Of a stretch of DNA of 64,000 nucleotides, positions 24,521 through 51,612 are shown piece by piece. The DNA is from Antennarius striatus (taxonomy: Eukaryota; Chordata; Actinopteri; Lophiiformes; Antennariidae). The notes beneath the pieces are model-generated. The model was not told where the DNA came from. It made no database searches and saw only the letters and a list, made by a program, of their open reading frames with translations. The translations under genes were made by a program, and so were the position numbers. The stretch's first letter is position 1; every line of letters begins with the position of its first letter. Where the stretch lies: assembly GCF_040054535.1 (NCBI RefSeq), contig NC_090787.1, forward strand, positions 16,382,001 through 16,446,000. The letters are read 5' to 3'.

Positions 24521-25874
24521 CCAGTATTTTCTGCACTATAAGGCGCACTGGACTATCAGGGGCACCTTCAATGAATGGCCTACAAGCAAACCTCGGCTTC
24601 CGACCACAATTCGTTCTGGAAGGCTTTTCAAATAGCAATTTGTTCTAATTCCAAATCCATTACAAATAACGTAAATGGTCTTAATCCGTTCCAAGATGCT
24701 AGAAAACGGCCTTTTTTCAACGTAATTTGTTATTTCATAATGTCATTTATATATCAAATTGTATGGTAATGAAACATTTCAAAGAAATGTGAAAGAAAGA
24801 AGCAAACACGAGAAAGAAAGAACGATTTTTTGATTTTTGCAAAAACACTTTAATCACATTCAAACATTTTACATTAGATGAAAGCACTAAAGTGCTTCAG
24901 AAGAAGATTTTTTGCAAAAAAAAGCTTCAATCACATTCAGAACATTTAGAACATTTAACAATTTTTCATTAGATGAAACTTCAAAAACACTAAACACCAA
25001 TAAACAAAAGGAAATACAATTTAAAAATTAGTGCATTATCACAGGAAGTTTGCAAAACTGAGGTGATCATCAACTAAAGTGCATAGGACATTTTTGTAAC
25101 ACCAGATGTTCCTAAAGTTATTCAGGTCTTTTGTCATTTTATAGAAACCAAATTCTAGTTTTAAGCGACATCTGATGTTACAGCAAAAAACAGTAGCTGC
25201 TTCTTGAACAGTACTGTTTTCAATTCTCCTCTTCCTGGTCACATAAATTGCGAGTTTTGCCTCCCCAGAGATAAAATTTAAAAGCTGCCACTTTCTCTGA
25301 TTCTATCTATTGTACCCAGCACCGTAGATGATTTCCTGATACTAAAATTTTCACTGAACAAATTAAAAAAAGAAAGAAAGAAACATCGAAGTAATCAGGT
25401 TAGCCTAAGGTACGAGTTACCGTCGTCTTTTGGACAGAAGTTTACGGTACCATAACTTGTACCACAGGCAATGGAATGCAAATTAAGTGAAAAATTATTG
25501 ACTACAGTAAACTAAAATAAAAAGCACATTACAGTTAAAACATAAAAACAATAAAGATAAGAATTTTTACCTTTGTGTTTGTTCGAGTTGGCATTCGACT
25601 TCCAAATTTTGTTTCTAAGACAAAAAAAATCCGAATTTTTTGGTGGAATTCCTATTTGTTCGATGTCTAAAGCGTTTGAAAACCAAGGTTTGCTTGTATT
25701 TTAAAACTTTCCCATACATAAAGTGCACTGGATTATAAGGCTTATCTAATTATAAAGTGTGTCTGATTATAAGACACACCTTCAGTGAATGGCCTATTTT
25801 AAACTGTTCTCATATATAAGGCGCACTGTTGGTTTTTGAGAAAATTAAAGGCTTTTAGTGCAGAAAATACTGTA
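24521..25874. mobile_element. CAGTATTTT MITE split by a nested insertion
   Basis: The left part 24521-24582 (CAGTATTTTCTGCACTATAA ... AATGAATGGCCTA) and the right part 25697-25874 (TATTTTAAAACTTTCCC ... GAAAATACTGTA) align across the junction with the undisrupted copy at 17562-17707. The right part also repeats the CACCTTCAGTGAATGGCC block near 25780, so this MITE is a longer form with a duplicated body. Confidence 0.85.
24583..25696. mobile_element. 1.1-kb Tigger/pogo-like non-autonomous transposon, nested
   Basis: Termini are CAAGCAAACCTCGGCTTCCG at the left and, inverted, CAAGCAAACCTTGGTTTTCA at the right. A TA dinucleotide directly abuts both ends, at 24581-24582 and 25697-25698, consistent with TA target duplication on insertion into the older MITE. 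The CAAGCAAACCTCG terminus resembles Tigger-type ends (CAGGCATACCTCG in mammalian Tigger1). No transposase-length frame is present; the longest open frame inside is about 67 codons, so it moved using an enzyme supplied in trans. Confidence 0.8.
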
Positions 25875-26786
25875 TGTATGTGCTTTAAGCTCCATCCATT
25901 TATAATTAGAATGATAATGAATCCAACACTCTCGGCACCTACAAAACTTATCACCTGTTGCATTTATATAACGTTAGTGACCTCACTCTGTTTAAATTCA
26001 CCCTGACAGAGTTCACTGTAGGTCTATTATGGCCATATGAACAATCTACAGCACAGAGAGTACGTACACGCCTCTGAGGAAACAGTTGATTGCGCCCTAG
26101 TATCTGATCATATTTCTGACCAATTACCTGCCTTCCCATCAGCCTCAGCGGTACATTGTGTCTGCTAATTATCAACATGCTATGAGTGTCAATAAAAGCA
26201 GTTAAGCGTGCTAAATTGGCCTTAAGCTCACAGCACCACGGTGTCTCGATGCATTACCCAGGCGCTGTTAGCCGCGGCTTCAGCTCATCAGTCGTGTTGG
26301 GAGAGAACCCTCAGCTCAACACGTCTCCAATCGGGACTCGGACATTTGTTAATGAAATGAAAAGATATGGTTGTCGTGATGGTCCTTCACGGGCTGCAGA
26401 GCAGCTGCGCTTCAGCCTGAAATAATGGCTGATGTCATTCGCCTTTGGTTGTGAATGAATCAGAGATGATGTCTACGGGTTCATTAGTGCTAATTCATGT
26501 AAAGTGAGTTGGAGAGGAGAGTTAGGAGAGGATGAGGATGGAGGAGACAGTGATGAAAAAGGGCTGAAGGAGGCTGGTGTGGGCTTACGCATTTCCTGTC
26601 GTCATTTGCACTCACTTAAGCTCAGAGTTCTGTCCCTTCGATCTGTTTCTGGTTCTTTCTGAAACCTCAGCTTTCATTTTATTGACATTGTGGGAAGAGA
26701 TTTCTTGCAATCTTGCAATAGCGAATGGGATTATTTGCTCTAGTTTACTTTTATTGGATACTGTAACAAGATTGAGAACCTCGATG

Positions 26787-26788
<2 letters not shown>

Positions 26789-26817
<29 letters not shown>
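26789..26817. repeat. (TG)n microsatellite
   Basis: About 14 TG units followed by TATATGTGTG, read directly. Confidence 0.9.
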
Positions 26818-26827
<10 letters not shown>

Positions 26828-27718
26828 GCGTGGTGATATATAAAATCGCATCAGTGACCTCAGAGGGAATTAGATTCACTCAGGATTTCCACAGCACTGC
26901 TTTGGGCGACATTTCCCTTCTCCTCGGTGTCACCTGTGGATCTTTAATCCTAATCTAAGTGGCTGCAGCTCCTGATGGAGTCAGAGGGTTGGGGATGTAG
27001 CACAGATTACATTTCATCGTTTTGGAGTAGATCGGGACACAAGGTCGACTCCATTATTTTGTTTTGCTTCCTCTAATAACATCAGGGGGGGGGGCCCTGG
27101 CAGAATGTGGTACCGTGTTCTGAACGGAACCCTGGAGCCTCAGCTTCACGTTGTTTCTCTCTCCACATTGATTCACATTAATCCTAAACTTCTTAACAAG
27201 TTTTTAAAAAATAGAGAGGAAAACATTGCCAGAGCCAGGATTTTTACTTTATATTTTTAGGTTTCTTTCCGATCGAACCTGAACCGTAACAGATTTTCTA
27301 GTTCAGGTGGAGGTTTGCTAATAGAATCTGAAACATATGGATGTTTTTTCTCTGAACATCAGGTTTGGTGTTTAATTAGAAGTTGTCCAGTTTCTGTGCA
27401 GCTGTCAAATGTCTGACCTTTACACTGGTCAGAAGACAAGCGTATCAACCATGACTATAATTGCAAACTAATTTATTTGATATTTTTGCACATGACTATT
27501 ATATTTTCCTGACACTCTCTTATGTTTGACCTTCTTTAGGTTTCTTTAGAAAGACTTTGTCTCCTCAAACAACAGAAGATTAGAGGAGCAGTGGACCGGA
27601 GTTCAGACTATGTCAGTGCTGAAGATCATTAGCAGAGGAGAAAGTAACAACATCATGTAATTCCCTCTGACTTCCTTTCTGGACTGAGTTTTTGGGCCAG
27701 TTGCAGACCGAAGGAACA

Positions 27719-40650
<12,932 letters not shown>

Positions 40651-41404
40651 ACTAGACTAAAGCACAGACACAGGAGAAAGGGAACGACTGTGGGGGTGCG
40701 GGTGGTGGGGGTGATGTTAGAGCGGAGGAGGAGCCATCAGAAGTGTGATGTCCCTTTTTCTACTTCGTTACCCCTGCAGAGACCTGATCAGATCCTTTTT
40801 CCTGTCGGAACAGTAATCCATGCCTTACACACTCATTTACATGTGCATCCTGCAATCCAGAGCATCTAGTCCTGACCAAGCACTGCTGTTTACTGCTGTA
40901 TAAGACAAACTGTTGTTATGTGTAACCTAACCGTACCAAATGAGCACACAGTGTGACTTCTGATTACCATTCTCGTCTGAATGATTCGTGTACCAGAGTC
41001 ATACCTGCATGTAGTTAAAGTCAACACAGACCACTTGTTGGGCGTTAGATGTGAAACTGATCAATAATATAGAGACTTCGACATTCCCTGAATAACCAAC
41101 CAAACTCTGTTCTGGTCTGACGTAGATGCTAGACTTGACATTCATCCTCCTACAAGCTGCTTTGTGCAGACATGGACAAGTCAACGTATGTAAGATGTCT
41201 CAGGTTGATTGAAACTTAATGATCAATGTGGAAAGACAATCTCGTTGTAGAATCAATAAGTATTTTATTTATCACTCTTTAGTGGGCTGATCTTATTTTA
41301 TTTCTAAGCTTTCATTTAAACATCTTTATGAGGAATTTAATGTTAAAGCGTTAAAAAATAGCTGAAGACAGTGACAAATACTATAACAAAGTATTAGTGC
41401 CACA

Positions 41405-41770
41405 TAGAGAAGAACAAAAATGAGATATTTTGAGAAAGTAAGATTTAATTATTATCATTATTATCATTAATTATTATTAAATTGTAAATCTTGAGAAACA
41501 AAATCTAATATGAGAATAAAGACAATATATTATGCAAAAATACCTTTATTTTTCTAATATTCTTTCACGTCCATTCTCATAATAGTACGAAAGGTGATAT
41601 GAGAAGAAAAAAGTTAAAATTAAGAGAAAGTAATATTGTTATGAGAATGAAGACAAAATTTACAAAGAAAATCTAATTTAGGAATATATTTAGAGTTTAA
41701 TGAATAAAACACGCATAATATTACAAGACTGAATTCAAAGAATTAAATAAAGTCGTAATATTACATAAAA
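41405..41770. repeat. Degenerate AT-rich tandem repeat (GAGAATAAAG / TAATATTAC)
   Basis: Repeated diverged units such as TATGAGAATAAAGAC, TGAGAAGAAAAAAG, ATGAGAATGAAGAC and AAAGTCGTAATATTAC, spaced about 25-60 bases apart. Confidence 0.55.
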
Positions 41771-42355
41771 CTACAGCCTCCAATGCCTATCATTGCGTTT
41801 ATGAAATATTCTGTGGTGACTTTGGGGATCACTGCTTGTGTTGTATGCCTGCATCCACACCGCAGAGTCGATCTCACGCACTGAGACATCTGCAGTTAGA
41901 TTCTCTCCATCAGAAATGCCATGTTTGCAGAAGTTCTACTAAAATCTGAACGATTAATGTCATTGTTTCTCATGGAATTACAGACCCCTTTAAATAGCAC
42001 ACTATTGCAATTAATCACAGCCTTGCAGTCAATGACCTCCTTCAACACAAACATCCTCCACGTCTGACTGAATACATTTCATATAATAACTAGCGGTGTC
42101 AGATGAGAAAAAAAAAAAAGATAAATTACAATAAGCATCTGTGATTAATCAGGATTAACTGCAAGATTAAAATATTAGTATTTATATACTTGTACTTTTG
42201 TGGGAGTCAAAACAAATGCATGTGTGTTTTAGAAATAAAAAATGCATGAGAAATTGGTCACAGGGATCCAAATATTTTTTAGTTAATATCAGCTCTGATG
42301 TTTTCTAAGGAAGAAATAGAATTGGATCAGTAAAAAGTCTCAGGGACTAACTGCA

Positions 42356-42402
42356 GTAACTACCATTACTATTTGTCAGAGGAAAATAGTAATGGTAGTT
42401 AC
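42356..42402. repeat. Perfect snap-back hairpin, 19-bp arms
   Basis: GTAACTACCATTACTATTT at 42356-42374 and its exact reverse complement at 42384-42402 around a 9-nt loop. It lies in the probable sytl5 3' UTR, so it may be transcribed. Confidence 0.95.
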
Positions 42403-43515
42403 CTTCAGCGGGTTAACAGTTTAGCTTCAACACAAGGGTTCCTGCTGGAAATGTGATTCTTGACCACTCGAGCTATTCCGACCTTTCACCTCTGTCATGT
42501 TCGTAGCCCTGTTTAAAATGTCCAACTATTGTAACACATTGGGCTACAGCAGATCCTCTGAGATGTAAGGTCAACTCCATGTGACTGTGATCAAATAGCG
42601 ATCCCTATGAAAGATGATCCGTCAAACTTATTGTGCTCTGGTGAAAAGACGGCTCAATCAACGGGACTTGTTTAAGATTGCTTCTTCTTCTTTTTTTGCT
42701 CTTATTGATTTACCTTGACCTGGATGACAAAGAACCTACACAGACATGTTGTTATCATGTGATACTGACAACAGCAGTGTGCTTCAAAAAAGACAGAAAG
42801 TCATCTGACTGCGAAATTACTGGGAAATCATGAGTATTTGATGAAATAATCCATTAAATGACTATCAGTGGTTCAAACTCATACATATTCCTAAAAAATA
42901 CAGTTAAAGAAACAGGAATACTTGAATATAGTTGTTTTCGACCTGTGTTTATCAGTAAAAAAAATGGGCAGATTACACAATTTAGGCTAGCTTCGATGTA
43001 AATTTACATAGCACTGTATCAGTGTGATAGAAACTGCATAGTTTTAGATAAAACAGAGGTAGAGGATAAAAAGAAGGTTATGTAAAACCCTGATGATGAC
43101 ATCACCAACTTGGTAAGAAAAAGGTGTGATGTGTGAACTGCATCCCCAGGAACCCTGAGGTGAGGGAGTGAGTCAGCACTGATGATAGGACGCCTTGGGA
43201 GGGCGGGGGTTAAATCCTATACAATCATCTTTCACGGCGGATGCCGATTTTAACCACGTTCAGCATCGACTGCTCTGACAGCTAGAGAGTAATGTGGGTT
43301 CACGCTGCACATTTACAATAATGACACATCCTGTTCACTGTGTAGCAGACCTTAGATGAGAGGCGTGTGCAATACCTGATTATTAAACTGATGTATAGCA
43401 TGTATTGTCTCTGTTGTGTCTCGTTTCCGAGCATCAAACTTGTTGTATTCAAACCTATTTTGTCCCATATGTGTTACATGGAATATTTTGAAATAAACAT
43501 TAGTTTATATAGCCT

Positions 43516-43854
43516 GACTTGCTTTTAATTGGTTCATGTTTCCAGCGTTAAACCACGTTCATCATTGATGAAGTCCTTTTCATAATTATTTCATGAAGTG
43601 CTAAATAACGCCTTTGGGCTCATCCCAGGTATGACCTCGTGAGCCCTTTTGGGTTTGAAAGAGAAAATATATAAGTATTTAATATATAAGAGTTAGATTA
43701 TTTTAAGTGACAAACATTTGCAAAATGCAAAATGATGCAAGTAATTGTGGGTATCTTTTTAAACATTGTTGATTTATACAATTATCTGTTCCCCTCCACA
43801 AAGCTCACCACGCCACAAAATTTAATTAAAACCAGTTTTCTATCTTTAGTGATA

Positions 43855-43953
<99 letters not shown>

Positions 43954-45336
43954 TCACTTAACGTTCCCGAACCAAAAGCAAAAGGTTGTTTCCCAATAAA
44001 CGTTCCTGTTTTAAACTAAAACCAAATTGACAGACGATTAAAGAACTGCATTTTTTCAGAAATATTTCCTCTCTGATGTGGAAGATAAAAAGAATAACCC
44101 CACAGATACAGATTGACCTGTAATAGCGCATTTATCTCCTCCAGCATTTCCTATAGGGGGGAAAAAAAGGGTCATCTTCAGTGCTGCTGATGGATATTGA
44201 TAACATTTGTGTCAGGATGGGTCAAAGGTCAAGAGGTAGACCTGACATCACACTTTGTGCAACAACACAACTGATCATCTCACCTTTAGGGCAGTACAGA
44301 TTTTTGTGTTTCTACATATTTTGGAAACTGTATTCTGAATGTTCAAGTTTTAGAAACGGTGGCGTTTGTAGTTGTACAGTTTGTGCTCTCTGAGCTCTCC
44401 CTAGTTTAATCTGCACAAAAACCAAAGTCTAAAAAAAACCAGACTGCGGTCAGGACAGACAGTTTGTTGGCCAGGAACATTAACTACTGGAGCTTCTGGT
44501 GCGTTTCATAGTAAGGTATTATTTCCAGTCTTAATCCTAGTGTACAGAATATTAAGGGAATATGTATAAATGCACCACTGAGTGGTTTGTTCTCATAAGA
44601 CAAGAGAATTTTACTGGTTTTTAGAATATAGGAAAATAATGCTCAAGTCTGCCACACTATTAAAAACAAGATGTTTTTAATACATTTTTTGTGGTTTTAA
44701 GAAAAGTTTAGAAAGTTTGTAGACAAAAATAAGTCGAGGCTTTCTGTCTTTTCCTCTTCAGATGTCACACTTGTTTTGCCCTTGGATGATAATACTCGTC
44801 TTTTACGCTTACAACGATAAACCATAGACCACATATTCAATAATAAATCAGTGTTGCGTAAATTTTAGCAAAATGTGTGGTGTTATAAATGAGCAGAGTC
44901 TCTGTACAAAACACACACATATTATTCTGGAGTGTCAGAATACATCATTATTAGAGAAGTGAGACATAAATATCAGACAGAAGAAGAGTCATCAGTTCTT
45001 ACAGTAAAAGACTATTTGTACAAAAACAGATAAACATTTCTGCATGGAAATATCAATATCAATAATAATAATAATAATAAACAGAATGACAAGACACAGG
45101 AATCAATATGATTATAACATACTGTATGACCCATTCCACATCTTGCTTCAGATCAGCGCCATGACTGACAATTTGATCTGTGATGACACACATGTTTGCG
45201 TTCACACCTTTTGGGATACAGGACTGAATGAGTTCAGGTAGGAGTGTGTGACGTGGCTGGAAACAGAAGATCTGAGCAGGTCCTGTCTGCTGGGACCGAG
45301 GAGCAAAGGATGGACCATTTCTGTGAGTCCAGGGTT
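43516..45336. other. Intergenic region between convergent sytl5 and srpx 3' ends
   Basis: No coding exon. Part of it next to 45336 is presumably srpx 3' UTR on the minus strand. Contains the AC repeat at 43863-43949 and a small AAT repeat near 45060. Confidence 0.5.
43863..43949. repeat. (AC)43 microsatellite
   Basis: 87 uninterrupted bases between the two convergent genes. Confidence 0.96.
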
Positions 45337-45520
45337 TTATGATTGACAGGTCTGACCCGCTTCCTGCTGCAGGACCATCTCCTCCTTGCGGAGGGGGAGG
45401 GCATCGATGGTGGTGAATAATTCAGCTGCTGTGATCGGGAATGGATACCGTTGTTTGTCAGTGCCCTGCTTGTCTATCAGCACCATTTGGAAAGATCTTT
45501 GTGGAATCCGGAGCTGCAAC
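45337..45520 (-). CDS. srpx: srpx coding exon 10 with stop
   Basis: Encodes [40 protein letters not shown] and [13 protein letters not shown], then TAA at 45339-45337. Human ends EMSQTCNT. Confidence 0.96.
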
Positions 45521-45555
45521 CTAGAGAGAGCATAGAAGTTTATTAATCCGCTGTA

Positions 45556-45595
<40 letters not shown>

Positions 45596-48500
45596 CATGT
45601 GTGTGTGTGTGTGTGTCTATACCCTAGGTGCAGTGCCAGTCTTGGAGACAGCAGCCTATGTCGAATTCGGCCAATTTGTGCAGGGTAAGTCCCAACCAGC
45701 TCGATTATGGTCACATGCCTGAGGTCCAGTCCACACTGAGCGTGCTGTTCCCACAAACAAGACCCAACAGAGACAGAGTGCTCAATAACCTTTGTGGTTT
45801 TACAGCCTCACTATTGATTCTTATTCGGGCAAACAGAAAACAGCAGTTTATACGACAGCAAATTTCAAGCTCTGTCGAACAGAGCTGATAAATATTCCAC
45901 TGGAGCTGCAGCTAACGATTATTTTCACAGTGACAGTGATGCTCAAGACATTTAAACACATTATCTGAAACTATAGCTCAATTTCTCAAACCCCAAAGCT
46001 GATTATTTTTGCATAATTGTTCAAATCCATTGCATAATCAAACCTACAGTTAATCACTGGTTTCCAGGCTGTGTCAAAAATAATTCCTGGAAGAATTATT
46101 CATCAGCGTATAAGAAGAAACGGACATGCTCATGAGAAATACATGCACCCCACTTAGTTATTTTACCGCCTCATGCCAAATTCATTTGTGACCCCGCTCA
46201 TCATTAACAATGTTATTACTTTCCATAATTGTGGATGTAAACCTTTTTTCATCTAGAACTACTTCCTTTTCTTTCACAGACATTATATGACGCGCATTTG
46301 AATGAATTTGCATTCTCCCAGTGACGGCCCCTGAGGCCTCTTTAAGTAAATAGTTTAAAAAGATTAGTGGGTGAAATCAATTTGTATTCAGAGTGTGGCA
46401 TTTTGAGGGTTTTTAAATGATGCATTTTATGCTTAAAGTGACCCATAAAATGTGATTTCATATTTCCACTCAAGTTTTCAGAATAGCGCTTTTACAGCTC
46501 CTGAACAAAAGCTGATATATAAATCACGGTCCGCAAAGAAATGTTTTTACTTAACTTATTTCAAGCTTTACTGAATCATAGAAGCGTGAACTTTGCCTGA
46601 GTTTATTTAAATCTGACTTTTAGATGTGGACGTACGCGCATGAGACTCTGGTGTCCTGATATTTTCAGGCGTATCCCCCAGGCTGCGGGTCTTAGTTTAT
46701 ATGGGTCTCGTGTTTCCAGATAGCTCTGACGGAAGAGTTTCTGACAAGCCGATGAAACATCCAGGCCCAGAATAGCCTCAGCAAGGCCAGCGTCAGTATT
46801 GTTTATTTATCGCCTTAAACATTTTTATGTTCTTCTGGACGACCAGAGACAATCAAAAGCCCTGCGGTGGGTGAACTGCAGTGAGGCATTGCTTCTTCGC
46901 TCCTGCTCTCTCGAACATTCTCCCGCCTCACCTGTAGGTTGGTCATCTGAAAGCGGTAGTTGTGATTGGCAGCGGTCGGGGCCGAGATGATGAGGAGTCG
47001 CCGTTTCTCATAGAACTGGTCCAGCAGCGCAGCGGCCGTACGGACGCCCACGTTGATGTTCATGGCTGGAGCAACATGACGTAAAAATGGACGACATCAC
47101 AACAGTGTGTTATCTGCTGATGGGGCCACTTAAACACAGTTAAGCAAGATTTGCACAACCTCGTTGTAGGGTTTGCCCCAGTTACACACGACAGCGTCAC
47201 GCCTGCATTGTAATATTAGTAAAAGCAAGCAACTAATGACCCGATCTACTCCCGACACACATCGTGAACACGTCTCAAACAGGTTTTGTGTGTTACAAGG
47301 AAAGGTTATCACCGATAATAATAACAAGGCAGTCAGAGACCGCAATATCTCGCCACACCCCTGAATTCAAAATTTTACCCATAGGTCAAAGATCAAAGCT
47401 AGTGGTCTGACCTACTTCCATAAATCAAAGCTAGTGGTCTGACCTACTTCCATAAATCAAAGCTAGTGCTTTGATCTACGGTCTTACACTGGCCTGCTCC
47501 CTCGTCTTTCTATCTTCTCTGGTTCCTGAGTGTACAAAAGTTGAAATTTGACCTTGACTTAAGTTTTCTCAAGGTCAGGTCGAGTCATGTGCTTTTTGTT
47601 TCATCTGGACAAAAAAAGCAGAACCTCGTCTGACCATTTGATATTGTAAACAACCTTGAGGAATAAAACCTCAAGGTTTTTTCATGTGTGTGTGTGTGTG
47701 TGTAGTACATACGTGCACACACTGTGTCTGTGCCGGACCAGGTGAGTCCATACTGACACACTCTGGCAGCGCTGCCCTGCAGGTCATAGCCGCCGGTGCA
47801 TTTAAATTCACAAGAGGCCCCGTAGTTATCTCCATCGCTGTCACACTTGATATAACCGTTGTCTGGGGCAAACAGAGGGTTGCAGCGGCGCACTGGAGAG
47901 AGAGAGAGAGAGAGATTTGATTTGATTTTTAACATCATGTTTATTCATAAAACTCAAATTACAAAATAATCACGTTGACACAAAATCCAAGAGATTCAAG
48001 TAAAGAAGATTTTTCGAAAGTACTGTGTGTTTCCTGAACAAAGAAACATCTAACCTTTTAACATTTATCAAACTATGAAAAACAGACAATTTTTTTTTTA
48101 AATTATCCGTTCTCCACAATCATCTCTTCTACAATCATGTCTTCTACTTTTTTCCTTGTTTTTTTTTTTTTTTCAATCTATAAAACTCTTTGTCTGTAAA
48201 AACTACTTCACCACTTCTTGTTTTACTTTTCATATAATTGCTGACGCTATCCAGAAACATGTCGAAGTCAGGAAAAAAGTTTTCTACTTTTGCCCTCAAA
48301 GCTTTTGTGTCTTGCAGGAATTTTTCTTATCTTTTGCAAATTATATGAGAGAGACAAAGAGAGACAGACAGAGAGAGCACCTTAGAAATGTTAGCAAACA
48401 TGACAAAAAGGTGACATTCTGGCTTTCAAAATGTGCATACATCTCTAATTTCAAAGATGTTGGTTTTTTATCAGTGTCTCACTCTGACGCTGATAAATAA

Positions 48501-51500
48501 TCAACATCGTCTGTCTGCTTGTCCACCTTTAACGGATGGCTTGCTATGAGGTTCATACTCTCCACAGAAAAGCATTATTTTTTACTAACTAATTACAAGC
48601 TGACACAGACTACCAGAGATCTTGTTTGTGACGCTGACCTCGAACTCTGACGGTGAAGCGGCAGGATCCTTTGTTTCCTGCTCGGTCGAAGACGGTATAG
48701 GACATTTTATGGAGCCCCTCAGCAAAGTCTGATTTTGAAGGTTTGCCTTTTAGAATGACACTGAAAAAAAAGACAAACTCTAATTTAATGTCTGGCTGTG
48801 TTCTCTGTTCACGAGGATAAGGCATGGCGGGAGGAGATGTGACTGACTCTGTCAGGATGCCGTCGGCTGTGTCTACACCCTCAGGCGTGTCCCAGGTCAC
48901 CCTCGCTGTCAGCTTCCTGGGCTCCGCCCACTTGTCCTTCAGGGTAGGACATTTGATTTTTGGAGGATCCATGTCTGCAGAAAGAGAAAGAAATCTCATT
49001 ACAGTGTCAATTTTGAAATTCATATATCCCTACGTATACCACCGATAGAATAGAATATGCAGACTCGAGTGGGTGGAGCAGGGTGGTTTCAAGAGTCATT
49101 AGACATTTTTAGATGCAGTATTTTTTATTTTTTTTTAGGGTCTTTAATTAATAGAAACAAAAGATGTAAGTAGCATGGACTCATGGGAGCTGATGTCTTT
49201 TCACCGTTGCTGATGAAAACCTACTGACGTGACTGAGTCAGAGGTGTTGGATATGATTTTGTTTTATTCATGTAATGTTCAGTCACATCTGGGTGCTTCT
49301 TCTCTCCAGACGTCACGGCGACACATGACTAAGACGTTTAGACATTTGAATGCAGAAATGCTAAATGATACATCTTTATAAACGTGTGAATCCTAATCAT
49401 TCGATATAAAGGAAGGTTTTGGAGCCTCTGTATCAGTTTCACAGCCTGCTGTGAGATCATCCACACACACTATTATTGTTCTTTGTTTCTAAGGTTCTCT
49501 GACTATTCGAGCCTTTTTATAACATCCCCTGAGTCGAAACCTCGCAGCTTAGCTTCTCATGAAAAGCGGAGGCGAGTCGTTTTCAGGCTGAGACTCCGGC
49601 TGCAAGGATGTGAGAGATGTTTATAATTTATTTGATGATGGGAGACAGATTGTGATGCTTATTTCTATGTCTGCGGGACTGTTTGTCCAAACAACAATCA
49701 CATAACCGTATGTTATAGGGAGCACCGCTGGCGTATGTCGTTCTCCAGAGGTCAGCTGACGTGCCTTCAGCAGGTTTACACAGGTTTTTTACAGCACAGC
49801 TAAGAACTCCAGCAGACTCCAGTAAGCTGTGAAAGAACAAAACAACAATACACACAGTCCTACCGATGCAGGTGGGGACGGCAGCGCTCCAAGCCTTGGT
49901 GTGCTGGCACGTTGATATCTTCTGTCCCTTCAGGCTGAATCCAGGCGAGCAGAAAAACTCACAGCGGGAGTTGAAGTAGGAGCCGTCCGAACATTTATAC
50001 CCGCCATTTGCAGGCATGTGTAGCTTGGGACAGCGGATCTCTGCAAGACGAAGAAGTCAAAGCTGATGTAAGGCTTGCTTTTATTTGCAGAATGGCGTGC
50101 CTTAATGCATCTATTTAATTATACATCACATACTGATTCACCATTCCCGGCTGATTTTTCCGAATATGTTAAAAATGGCAAAATATTTTTAAATACACAC
50201 CCTGTCATTTTCTACAACCATGAATCCTTAACAAAGTTGTGTGTGTGCCATTGATAAACTTACTATATTATAGTATAACTTATTATAATATGCACTGTCG
50301 ATTTTTGGGAAAATTAAAGGCTTTTAGGTGTGCCTTATAGTGAGGAAAATACTGTACATATAAAGTATGAAGCATCATCATATCAACAGTTAAACGTGGG
50401 GGTATTGGTAGTGCTAATGGGAGGCTGCTTTGTTGCTTCAGGACCAGGGGGGACTTGTTGTAAGTGATGGAACCATGAATTCTGCTCTCAATATGAGACT
50501 CCTGAGGGAGAATATTCATCCATCAATTCATGACCTCAAGCTAAAGTGCACTTAGAGTCTGCAGAAGGATAATGATCAATAACACGTCAATAAGTCGACC
50601 TTTGAATGGCTCAAAAAAATAATAAAATGGATGAGTAAAAGTCAAATTGAGCTGCTGTTGCATGACTTCATGCTCAAAACTCCTCCAGATGCTGAATGAA
50701 AACAATTTTGCAAAGAAAATTGAGCCAATCTTCGCCCCACAGCAAACGTCTGATAGCAATCAGTTATTAGGTTTAGGGGGCAACTACATTCTAACAGGGG
50801 ATGAAAATAACTTCTTTAAGGCTCATTGAATGGAACGATCATTTGTGTTCACTCACAACGAATTTTTCCCCAAATTAAAAACATTTTGATGATGTGAAAC
50901 AGCGTGAGAACAAAGCAAAACCAAATGAAATCCATATAGGGGAACAATGCTTTCTTCACAGTAGCATCTGTGTGTGTGTGTGTGTGTGTGTATCTGTGTG
51001 TGTGTGTGATCACATTAATGTGTTCTCACCTCTGCAGGCGTAGTTGGAGGACCAGTGCCGGCTGGCCATACACACCACCTCTGAGCTCACCGACTCGTAC
51101 CCCTGCTTGCAGCGGATCTTACAGCGGGTCCCCATCACGTTCTTGTAGTACTCCCCTCTGGGTGTGCGACAGCTCACGTCTCCATGCTTCACCTTAATGG
51201 GTGCACACCATGGTGTCCCTATAACAGGAGGAACAATAGACACACTGACCTTTTCTTCACGGCATTGTGGTGATTGAATATTCTTTACAGTAAAGCCTTG
51301 GAAGATGGAGTTTAGGTAATTCAATGATAAGCGCTTACCTGAAGACTCTAAAAGCTAAGAGAGAAATCCTTCTGAAGTGTTAAAATGTAAAAGCCATCAT
51401 CTGACTTCAGACAGAGGCGGTGGAGTTTGCTTTACCTTATCTGTGACATCCCATAATCCAGCAGAGGGAAAGAACATGGTCTCACTTGAGGGAAAAACTG

Positions 51501-51525
51501 ATAAGGATGTGTAGAGAGAGAGCAC

Positions 51526-51574
<49 letters not shown>

Positions 51575-51577
51575 ATG

Positions 51578-51612
<35 letters not shown>

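Larger units (their letters stand above)
40651..43515 (+). other. sytl5: sytl5 3' untranslated region (probable)
   Basis: AT-rich, non-coding sequence after the stop. AATAAA at 43492-43497 is followed by TTAGTTTATATAGCC, and upstream TGTATTGTCTCTGTTGTGTC is U/GU-rich, so cleavage near 43515 is plausible. Includes AU-rich TTATTTAT near 41268. The assignment is positional, without transcript evidence. Confidence 0.5.

Noticed and set aside
42356-42402. MicroRNA precursor candidates among the perfect hairpins
   Set aside because: Arms of 11-19 bp with 2-9 nt loops are shorter than typical 22-nt duplex precursors; kept only as structural features.
45556-45617. CRISPR-like or other spaced repeat array
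   Set aside because: All direct repeats here are microsatellites or interspersed elements of a vertebrate genome; no repeat-spacer pattern exists.
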